NCBI GenBank assembly: GCA_014729935.1
Contig: WJJB01000012.1
Coordinates: 1-9,686 of the forward strand
DNA length: 9,686 nucleotides
Direction of reading: 5' to 3'
Origin: Candidatus Bathyarchaeota archaeon
Lineage (GTDB): Archaea; Asgardarchaeota; Lokiarchaeia; Sigyniarchaeales; Sigyniarchaeaceae
The translations under genes and the position numbers were made by a program. Under the pieces are notes generated by a model. The model was not told the origin of the DNA. It did no database searches and saw nothing but the letters and a program-made list of their open reading frames with translations. This document shows, in pieces, positions 1-6,483 of the stretch (position 1 is its first letter; each line of letters starts with the position of its first letter).

Positions 1-563
1 AGGTATAAATTGATGGCGAGTACGCTGGTTTTGCCGTCCGATGCCAACCACTTGAATTCCCCATCCAAGTAATCGATTTGCTCCCCCATGCCCCTCATGA
101 AGACCACGGTATCAATGTTGAAACCATCCAAGATCTGTGGCAGCTGCGCGATGTGCCCAAACGGATCCGGCAGGTATCCAACTTTCATGCAATGGCCGAA
201 CTTACCTGCTATCTTGTCGCCAAGCAGGAGATTTCGCACGTGCGCCTCGGGTCCTTGCAGGAATTCATCCGGCAAGATGTAAAACGGGCCCACAGAGATC
301 TTCTTCGAGGCAACCAATTTTCTCATTTTGATTTCCATGCTTGGCTTCACCTCCAAGTAATCCTCCAAGACAATTGTCTGCCCATCGAGCATGAAATTGT
401 TGAACCTGTGATCCCTTTCCAAGATATTCACGAGCTTGTCAATTAACGAAACCAGCTGGAACCTGTATTCTTCAAACGCCAAATACCATTCCCGATCCCA
501 GTGTGTATGAGCCACCAAGCAAAGGATGATATCTTGATTTTTAACTCGTTCCATGGATGTCAT
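1..563 (-). CDS. GH38-family alpha-mannosidase, N-terminal part (cut by window edge)
   Basis: Reading the minus strand from 563 down to the left edge gives 187 uninterrupted codons with no stop, so this is the N-terminus of a larger gene; family members usually run to 800-1,000 residues. The product matches the catalytic start of glycoside hydrolase family 38. Residues 19-27 read HTHWDREWY, the subfamily signature whose second His (H21) and Asp (D23) bind the active-site zinc. Residues 130-138 read GYLPDPFGH, in which D133 aligns with the catalytic nucleophile and zinc ligand. Known members release alpha-linked mannose by a retaining mechanism. No signal peptide is visible, so a cytosolic enzyme acting on imported or recycled glycans is likely. 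A second in-frame ATG at 554 fits a leaderless start better (see the TATA-like box at 577-586). The gene is transcribed divergently from the large surface-protein gene. Family call is secure; exact substrate is unknown. Confidence 0.93.
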   Translation of the reverse strand, partial: MTSMERVKNQDIILCLVAHTHWDREWYLAFEEYRFQLVSLIDKLVNILERDHRFNNFMLDGQTIVLEDYLEVKPSMEIKMRKLVASKKISVGPFYILPDEFLQGPEAHVRNLLLGDKIAGKFGHCMKVGYLPDPFGHIAQLPQILDGFNIDTVVFMRGMGEQIDYLDGEFKWLASDGKTSVLAINLY

Positions 564-576
564 TCGATGAGAATCC

Positions 577-586
577 AAATTAATAC
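577..586 (-). promoter_or_regulatory. TATA-like box for the GH38 gene
   Basis: On the minus strand this reads GTATTAATTT, an A/T-rich archaeal box. Its centre, near 582, is about 28 bases before the ATG at 554 but only 19 before the ATG at 563. Transcription normally begins 25-28 bases past the box, so the second ATG would be the leaderless start. This rests on spacing only. Confidence 0.45.
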
Positions 587-631
587 TTCCACGGGGTGAC
601 AGGCGATCCACTGCTCTTCAAGGCATCCTCG

Positions 632-642
632 CTTGAATCAAG
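632..642. repeat. Short palindrome CTTGAATCAAG in the divergent intergenic region
   Basis: Perfect 5-base arms (CTTGA/TCAAG) surround one central base. It lies between the two divergent promoters, about 50 bases upstream of the GH38 box and 70 upstream of the surface-protein box. It could be an operator, but 5-base arms also occur by chance. Confidence 0.25.
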
Positions 643-707
643 GAAGACCAAGGACATGATTGCCGCTTTCACGCCCCGGGAGAAACGATTGCGAAAAGCC
701 ACCACAA

Positions 708-720
708 GGTTTTTTAAACC
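708..720 (+). promoter_or_regulatory. Palindromic TATA-like box upstream of the surface-protein gene
   Basis: GGTTTTTTAAACC has arms GGTTT and AAACC around TTT and contains a good archaeal TATA core (TTTTTAAA at 711-718). Transcription would start near 741, giving a leader of about 48 bases before the ATG at 789. The symmetric flanks could double as a binding site for a regulator that blocks the box. Confidence 0.45.
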
Positions 721-745
721 CGACGAACAACCAACGAACTAAGAA

Positions 746-755
746 CTAATATATA
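746..755 (+). promoter_or_regulatory. Second TATA-like box of the surface-protein gene
   Basis: TTAATATATA-type sequence (ACTAATATATA ending at 755) directly precedes the upstream ATG at 756. A start of transcription about 26 bases on, near 777, would leave a leader of about 11 bases before the ATG at 789. It would also exclude the ATG at 756 from the message. It may be an alternative to the box at 711-718. Confidence 0.35.
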
Positions 756-777
756 ATGCAGTACCATATAGGAAAAA

Positions 778-782
778 GAGGA
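778..782 (+). promoter_or_regulatory. Shine-Dalgarno-like AGAGGA supporting the start at 789
   Basis: Purine-rich AGAGGA ends six bases before the ATG at 789, a normal Shine-Dalgarno distance. The ATG at 756 has no such motif and no box at leaderless distance. This favours 789, which also puts a clean signal peptide at the N-terminus. Confidence 0.45.
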
Positions 783-788
783 ATCATC

Positions 789-3700
789 ATGAGCATCAAG
801 GTTGCAATCAAGAAGAAAGCGCTAGCCATGGCATTTTTCACCTGCATGGCTGTGCAGGCTACTCTAGTGCATACTTCATTGACCGAAAACAGGACAAGTA
901 ATCAATTTGAACTGATCAAACCACCCGAACGTTCCGATACCGTCATTACCAAGACGTGGGAGGCTGAAGAAACCCTATCCGAATGGTGGAATGCAAACTG
1001 GCTGTACCGGAAGAAGATTACCATCACGGAACCTGGATTGATGGACAGGGATAGGGATCCAGTCGATGTGCACGTTGAATTTACCGGGGATGTCGCAAGG
1101 GAGCATAGTCTACGGATTGCGTACTTCGACAACTCTAGCACGTGGAATGAGGTTGATTCACAGGTGTGGAATGCATCCATGCACCAGAATGGCACGGGGC
1201 AGTGGTTTTACGATGCATGCACAATCACGTTCTTCCTGAATATCACCAAGAGTGACGTGGAAATTTACTATCTATATTACGATCCAATCATCAATACGCC
1301 ACCTTCCTACACTGATCATATCAATGTCCGTGGAGTAAACTATGCTGGCATTACCGACGATACTTTGATGCCCACCTTGCAATATGTGAACGGGACAAAT
1401 GTGCCGAATGTCGATGCATTCGAGATCATCGTGGATGGAGACACGGCAACACCCCAATCGGTTGTATGCCTCGTAGATACGATGCGCGGTGAATCTGATT
1501 GGGGCGGTCCATCATGTTCCATCGTGAGCGCCGAGTATAATGATGATGATGCCTTGAGCCTGTCGAACTTGCAATGGATGAGCCTTGGTGAAATGGCATT
1601 GGATGCCATTGGACACGATTCCATAACGAACGTGCCAAATGGTTTTTCCGGCTCGTTTCGTGCTAATGTTGGTCCCGATAATCCCGCAGAAGCTTGGGAT
1701 GGTAACGGCCGAGTGCAAGTGCTTGATGATGGCCCCCTATTCACCCGAATCAAGATACAAACGACCGATGGGGCATACCAAGATCCCACGAGCGGTGATT
1801 GGTGGCGGGATGACCTTGATGGTGCGATCAGTGCCGATACAGTGTCAAGGGGAAACGGTGCCGCGGGTTACGTCAAGTACAACATAACCTATACCTACTT
1901 TTATAGGGGCCCTGCAACCTTTGTCAAGATTGAGCTGGAATTCGAGGCAAACCCCCAACGAGGAATTTCTGGGTATCCATTGAATGGCTACACCAATAAC
2001 ACTAACATGTATTTCAAGAATTACGGTGACTGGCCACACCTGATGCAATTCGTGTCGGCAGATTGGGATTATCCAACGAGGCAAAACATGAAATCCTGGT
2101 ACGGGTCTAAATACGGCTACTTCCAAGAGGATATCGGCGAGCGAAGACGGGATTACCCCCTTGAACCGTGGACGGCATGGTGGGATAATTCTTCTGGCAC
2201 GGATCCGACCATTGGGATGTTTGCATTAACCGAAGGTGTTGGTTGGGAGGTTCTGTCGCTGGCAGTGAATGATATCGGCAATAACTCTCTTCTACAACAA
2301 ATATTGCCCGAGGGACATCAAGGTGACCAATTTCTCTTGGAAAACGGTTCCATCCTTTCATACGATTATTACATGCTTACCACCGCCCATGGCACAAATG
2401 ATACTCAAGTGCGGGACATGACACGCCGCTTGAATGAACAGGTTGATGTGGAAGTAGGTGCTCCAGAACTCTTCGAACATAACTCCTTGTTCATCCATGT
2501 AAATGACATCGATGGTGCAACGGCACTTGGCACTAGCGTGAGAGTATTTGATTCTTCCATGGTAAAAGTGAACGATTCTCAAGTGAATTCAATCGGAAAT
2601 GTGACCTTTCAACGGCTGCCAGATGATAATTATACCGTGGAGGTCTATTTCCTCACTGATAACTTGGCAAATGAGTACGTGGTTCAACGGGAGGAGATTG
2701 AATTAGACCATTTGATCAATCGAGCGGTATTCCGGGAATATACGTGTGACATGGCGAACCTGACATTGAACGTGGTGAACTGGGCTAATGCATCAGATTC
2801 CATTACTGGCGCCAAGATTCAGCTGCTAAATGCAACGACATCCGTCTTGGTAGAACAAAACTTCACCACGGACGGTTACGTAGCGTTCAGGTTATTCACC
2901 GATGGCTCCACGCAGTATAACCTTGCCGTGATCTATGGTGGAACTAACCGGACGATCAATGTGACATCACCCTACACCCTTTCGGGAAATACTTTGCTAC
3001 ATATCGGGGTGCAGATCGAAACCACGGCAATCACGATAGATAGCCAAGATTCCTCGGTACCATTTGGTGACGTGTATGATATGGAATTCTATTTTCATAA
3101 ATCAGCAACCCCAACGGATTATATCGATGTTTCGGATATTGAGGTGAGCGATGATTTCAACAGTGGTTTTTGGACCGATGGCGTCGATTATTCCTGGTCA
3201 TTCAATCCTTCCACCAATCTCACATCCTTGCAATTGTTTTCAGGATTTGGAAGCAAGTTAAATGACACCGGGCAATTCGAGGTATACCTGCACGTCAAGA
3301 ATGATAGTGTTGAAACGACTATAGAAAAATTATTCGTGATCGTGGATGCCAAGGCAAGTGACATCCAAGTTCGCATTAACGGCACCGATATCACGGATTC
3401 TCTCATCTATGAGGTGAGCCAGAATGCATCGATGGATCTCCTAGTATATTTCATAGACAATCTCACCGTGTCCAACATCACGAATACCGCGACGGTCAAC
3501 TTAACACATGGAACCGATACGTGGTTGCTCAGCCCATCGGGAGATGGATATAGCATCCTGATTAACACCAGCGATCTTGGAATACAAAGCAAGTATGTCT
3601 TTACATTGAGGTGCTCGAATCAATCCATGCAAACGCAGATATTCCGATTCACGGCATTTTCGACCGATGTGAACACCACCATCGAGACGCTCGTAAATGG

Positions 3701-5573
3701 ACTGAATCAAAGTGCCTTGGGAGGGGAGATCGTGAGGTTGGGTGATACCATCAATTTTTCTGTTGCCTACGAGAACCTGTTTACGGGATCTCCCGTTATC
3801 GGAGCAACCGTCCAAGTCAGATACACGAATGACTACACGGGAACCACGGAGGTTCTGAATCTAGCATATGATGGGGGATCTCTCACATACACGACGAATC
3901 CAGGTGATCTCCTCCTGGATACGGCAATTTTCAAGCCACAATCGAAATTGTTCACCATAACTGCGGTTCGTGATGGATATGAATCGAAATCTGAAACTTT
4001 TCTCGTTTCCATCGAAAGAATCAACTCTTCAATGGACGTGCTCGTTGAAGGATTGAATCAAGAAGATTTAAGCGACGAGGATATTCGTCTAGGTGACGCG
4101 ATTAATTTTTCGGTAGGATTCTGGGAAAATGGCACCATGACTCCCGTTCTAGGGGCAATGGTCCAGGTGCAGTACACAAACGATTTCACCGACAATTCCA
4201 TGGCATTGAATCTCTCCTTCAATCCAGGTTCCAACAGGTACGAGAGCAATGCAACTGGCTTGCCCTTGTCCTTGTCCTCATTTACTTCCCAGTTCAAGGT
4301 GTTCACCATCGTTGCGATGAGTGATAGCTACGAGTGGCAAACCCAAACTTTCGTGGTGAATATCAAGCGCGTTGCAGTCATGCCAGAACTTAACGTGGAA
4401 GGTAATGTCACGGGGAATGATATTTACAAGAAATCCAACGAGAGGTTTACTTTCAGGATCAGGTTGGTGAATGGATTGGATAACACCAGTTTCGTCGATC
4501 TTTCGAACGTGTCTGTAAGCTTGTTTAACGAATACCTCGGGGAAATTGAATTAGAAAAGGAATCAAGCGGGGGTAATTTCACGGGGTATTTCTCTGCAGG
4601 CATCCAAGCCCCACGAAATTCAAGAGCCTACGAAATGAAAATAATTGTTGATGTAACCAATTTCTCGCTGGTCCAGCAATTCGAATTTGAAACAGATCCC
4701 ATCACCTTGCACGTGCTTCCCCGTCAATCAGTCATCCCCGTCTGGGCGTTTTACTTGCTACTGGGAATTATAGGAGCAATGACCGTTTACTTCATCCTCT
4801 ATCAGGTGCGTTTCAAGTACCCACCCATCATCAGGAAGATCCATGATCTCAAACGTTCCGTCTCTCGAGGGAAGAAAACATCCTCCATCAAGGAGCAAAA
4901 GGTCAAGAACAGGGAGGAAAACATATACGAGCTATATTCAAAGTCAATCAACACGTATAGTTTCTTGCAAACGAAGGACACGAAGTTCGCAGCAAAATCC
5001 GCAGGATATGCGCCACTTCCCGACGAGAGCATCGAACTCGAATTCGAGATGCCATCCCTAGATGGGGAGACGCCCGAACCCGGAAAGCAGGTAGCACCCA
5101 AGAAATTAAAGCGACCGGCTGCTCCTACCTTGGAAAAACCCGGTGCAAAACCTGTTACTGGTCCAGGAGAGCCAGCCGTGAAGAAAATCAAGCGACCGTT
5201 ACCTTCAATCGGGAAATTACCGGAACCAGGCAAACCTGTTTCGAAACCGGCACCATCCAAGCCTGCTCCCGCACCGTCGGCGAAACCAAAAGCAAAACCA
5301 GTGTCCCTGCCAAAACCTGTTACCAAGCCCCCCGCAGAAAAACCCAGTGCACGCATGAAACCCATATCTACCGATAACTTGTACCAGCAACTGGTCTTGC
5401 TTGAGCAGAAGCGATACAAGGCAGAACGAAGCATCAGGGATCTGAATGCCAAGCACAACAAGGGACAAATCAGCGATTCAGAGTTTCAAGAATACGAGGA
5501 ACGGCTCCGAGCTTCACTCACCAAGATAAAGGAGCAAATCACCGACCTGCGTCGCCGGCTTATCTCCCTGTAA
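789..5573 (+). CDS. Giant sequon-rich membrane-anchored surface protein with DUF2341-like domain and coiled-coil cytoplasmic tail
   Basis: About 1,594 residues from the chosen start; an in-frame ATG at 756 would add 11. A Lys-rich n-region and hydrophobic stretch (residues 1-29) form a signal peptide. Residues 66-170 resemble DUF2341 (WWNANWLYRKKITI through IYYLYYDP). A large beta-rich region follows. Two carboxypeptidase-regulatory-like sandwiches sit near 560-650 and 655-745. Ig-like repeats occupy 962-1078 and 1079-1195, with a degenerate third copy after them. One membrane helix (1315-1339) leads to a basic tail, a Pro/Lys-rich linker (1428-1525) with two KK(L/I)KRP motifs, and a coiled coil (1526-1594). 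I count about 44 N-X-S/T sequons outside the helix and none inside, so the N-terminal part is extracellular. A role as surface, S-layer-like or adhesion protein is inferred; no catalytic motif was recognised. It is followed by a T-rich terminator. Confidence 0.9.
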   Translation: MSIKVAIKKKALAMAFFTCMAVQATLVHTSLTENRTSNQFELIKPPERSDTVITKTWEAEETLSEWWNANWLYRKKITITEPGLMDRDRDPVDVHVEFTGDVAREHSLRIAYFDNSSTWNEVDSQVWNASMHQNGTGQWFYDACTITFFLNITKSDVEIYYLYYDPIINTPPSYTDHINVRGVNYAGITDDTLMPTLQYVNGTNVPNVDAFEIIVDGDTATPQSVVCLVDTMRGESDWGGPSCSIVSAEYNDDDALSLSNLQWMSLGEMALDAIGHDSITNVPNGFSGSFRANVGPDNPAEAWDGNGRVQVLDDGPLFTRIKIQTTDGAYQDPTSGDWWRDDLDGAISADTVSRGNGAAGYVKYNITYTYFYRGPATFVKIELEFEANPQRGISGYPLNGYTNNTNMYFKNYGDWPHLMQFVSADWDYPTRQNMKSWYGSKYGYFQEDIGERRRDYPLEPWTAWWDNSSGTDPTIGMFALTEGVGWEVLSLAVNDIGNNSLLQQILPEGHQGDQFLLENGSILSYDYYMLTTAHGTNDTQVRDMTRRLNEQVDVEVGAPELFEHNSLFIHVNDIDGATALGTSVRVFDSSMVKVNDSQVNSIGNVTFQRLPDDNYTVEVYFLTDNLANEYVVQREEIELDHLINRAVFREYTCDMANLTLNVVNWANASDSITGAKIQLLNATTSVLVEQNFTTDGYVAFRLFTDGSTQYNLAVIYGGTNRTINVTSPYTLSGNTLLHIGVQIETTAITIDSQDSSVPFGDVYDMEFYFHKSATPTDYIDVSDIEVSDDFNSGFWTDGVDYSWSFNPSTNLTSLQLFSGFGSKLNDTGQFEVYLHVKNDSVETTIEKLFVIVDAKASDIQVRINGTDITDSLIYEVSQNASMDLLVYFIDNLTVSNITNTATVNLTHGTDTWLLSPSGDGYSILINTSDLGIQSKYVFTLRCSNQSMQTQIFRFTAFSTDVNTTIETLVNGLNQSALGGEIVRLGDTINFSVAYENLFTGSPVIGATVQVRYTNDYTGTTEVLNLAYDGGSLTYTTNPGDLLLDTAIFKPQSKLFTITAVRDGYESKSETFLVSIERINSSMDVLVEGLNQEDLSDEDIRLGDAINFSVGFWENGTMTPVLGAMVQVQYTNDFTDNSMALNLSFNPGSNRYESNATGLPLSLSSFTSQFKVFTIVAMSDSYEWQTQTFVVNIKRVAVMPELNVEGNVTGNDIYKKSNERFTFRIRLVNGLDNTSFVDLSNVSVSLFNEYLGEIELEKESSGGNFTGYFSAGIQAPRNSRAYEMKIIVDVTNFSLVQQFEFETDPITLHVLPRQSVIPVWAFYLLLGIIGAMTVYFILYQVRFKYPPIIRKIHDLKRSVSRGKKTSSIKEQKVKNREENIYELYSKSINTYSFLQTKDTKFAAKSAGYAPLPDESIELEFEMPSLDGETPEPGKQVAPKKLKRPAAPTLEKPGAKPVTGPGEPAVKKIKRPLPSIGKLPEPGKPVSKPAPSKPAPAPSAKPKAKPVSLPKPVTKPPAEKPSARMKPISTDNLYQQLVLLEQKRYKAERSIRDLNAKHNKGQISDSEFQEYEERLRASLTKIKEQITDLRRRLISL
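3672..4373 (+). repeat. Tandem 117-residue Ig-like repeat pair inside the surface protein
   Basis: Two consecutive 351-base units (3672-4022 and 4023-4373) encode copies about 47% identical by hand alignment with no gaps. Shared landmarks include VxGLNQ, RLGDxINFSV, PVxGAxVQVxYTND and FTIxAxxDxYE. The next segment, to about residue 1305, starts with ELNVEGN and keeps the same strand rhythm, so it may be a diverged third copy. Intragenic duplication is the simplest explanation. Confidence 0.8.
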
Positions 5574-5600
5574 TTCTTTTTCTTACTTTTTAATTATTTC
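5574..5600 (+). terminator. T-rich terminator after the surface-protein gene
   Basis: Runs of five T's right after the stop codon (TTCTTTTTCTTACTTTTTAA), with no strong stem-loop, match the oligo-T type of archaeal termination. The tract partly overlaps the boxes proposed for the next gene. Confidence 0.5.
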
Positions 5601-5610
5601 AAACTTTTTA
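5586..5610 (+). promoter_or_regulatory. Two CTTTTTA boxes upstream of the PIG-L gene
   Basis: The heptamer CTTTTTA occurs at 5586-5592 and again at 5604-5610, eighteen bases apart. The second box would start transcription near 5634, six bases before the ATG at 5640. The first would start it near 5616, nine bases before the tandem ATGs at 5625/5628. Which box is used decides the start codon. Confidence 0.4.
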
Positions 5611-5639
5611 ACCTGTAAAAATTTATGATGGGAAATACC

Positions 5640-6413
5640 ATGAAACTTTTAATTGTTAACGCCCATCCCGATGATGCTGAATTCACCTGTGCTTCCACGT
5701 GCCTCCAAGCCTTGCAGCTGGGCTGGAAAGTGGATGAGATCCTCATGACCAGCGACGAGTATGGTACACCACGGGATGAATTCAAGGGAAGGAGGATTCG
5801 CAGGATCAGGATGCAGGAAATGCGAGATGCAGCCAAGGAATACGGCACGGATGATGATGGAAACCCCCTCATTAACTTGATATGGTTTGGTGAGATAGAT
5901 GGGTACCTTCCTTTCAATGCTAAGGTCCTCCAAGCGCTTGAACGGCTGATAGAAGACATCGATCCGGACGTGATCATTGCGCCGGATAGTTTCTTCTCAC
6001 TGGACTTGCACCCGGATCACCTCCACACGGGTTGGTTGGCATACATTGCCGTGAAGCGCATTGATCCCGATAAAAGACCCGAGTTACTCTTGTACCATTC
6101 CTATAATACCAACTTCTTCATCCCGATTAACGAAATTGGTATCCAGGTGCGAGCGTGGTCAAGGCACCGCTCCCAGACTTCCCCGCTGAAGAATAAGATC
6201 CTCCTGCCCTTGAGGAAGTTATTCTATTTCATCAGACGCAGGAAAACCGGCCCCGTGATAGCGGAAGGATTCAGGCGGGTGCATTTCACCCCCGGTGAGA
6301 ATAACCTCGTGCGCCCGATCCATCGAATGTTGTATCATTTCTTTGCAAGAAGCTTTGCTGGGAACTCACGGGAATATTACACCCCCACTCCGGAGGAATT
6401 GGGAATTCGCTAA
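5640..6413 (+). CDS. PIG-L/LmbE-family zinc-dependent deacetylase
   Basis: A 257-residue product from the ATG at 5640; in-frame ATGs at 5625 and 5628 would add up to five residues. I chose 5640 because the family typically opens with MK-hydrophobic-AHPDD, exactly as here (MKLLIVNAHPDD). In that motif His9 and Asp12 would bind zinc and Asp11 would be the general base. The second motif, HPDH at residues 124-127, supplies the other zinc His. The intervening SDEYGT and iR-xxEM-xxAA segment is also typical. Family members remove acetyl from GlcNAc-containing lipids, mycothiol or bacillithiol precursors, or chitooligosaccharides; the substrate cannot be read here. Residues about 173-215 form a strongly basic stretch (LRKLFYFIRRRKTG) that could dock the enzyme on acidic membrane lipid. 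No signal peptide or helix is seen, so it is cytosolic. Its neighbour upstream is the sequon-rich surface protein. Confidence 0.9.
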   Translation: MKLLIVNAHPDDAEFTCASTCLQALQLGWKVDEILMTSDEYGTPRDEFKGRRIRRIRMQEMRDAAKEYGTDDDGNPLINLIWFGEIDGYLPFNAKVLQALERLIEDIDPDVIIAPDSFFSLDLHPDHLHTGWLAYIAVKRIDPDKRPELLLYHSYNTNFFIPINEIGIQVRAWSRHRSQTSPLKNKILLPLRKLFYFIRRRKTGPVIAEGFRRVHFTPGENNLVRPIHRMLYHFFARSFAGNSREYYTPTPEELGIR

Positions 6414-6434
6414 AAAAGATTTAAGAAATGATGT

Positions 6435-6472
6435 CCCTTATACACGCAAGACATTTAGAAACAATTAGAGGA
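6435..6472 (+). promoter_or_regulatory. TATA-like box and Shine-Dalgarno-like motif before the zinc-ribbon membrane gene
   Basis: CCTTATAC at 6436-6443 is a reasonable box; transcription would start near 6466 and leave about 18 bases of leader. That leader contains AGAGGA at 6467-6472, eleven bases before the ATG at 6484, a little far for an ideal Shine-Dalgarno. No T-tract separates this gene from the PIG-L gene, so read-through from upstream is also possible. Confidence 0.35.
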
Positions 6473-6483
6473 CATGATACATA

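Noticed and set aside
78..446. Plus-strand open frame of 122 codons near the left edge
   Set aside because: It is the antisense shadow of the GH38 gene, whose minus-strand reading carries the HTHWDREWY and DPFGH catalytic motifs.
564..755. Possible small gene or RNA between the divergent promoters
   Set aside because: No convincing open frame with a start signal and no extended stem structure; the palindromes are too short for a structured RNA.
4802..5461. Minus-strand open frame of 219 codons opposite the surface-protein tail
   Set aside because: It is Gly/Phe-rich only because it is the complement of Pro/Lys codons in the linker; no promoter or family resemblance.
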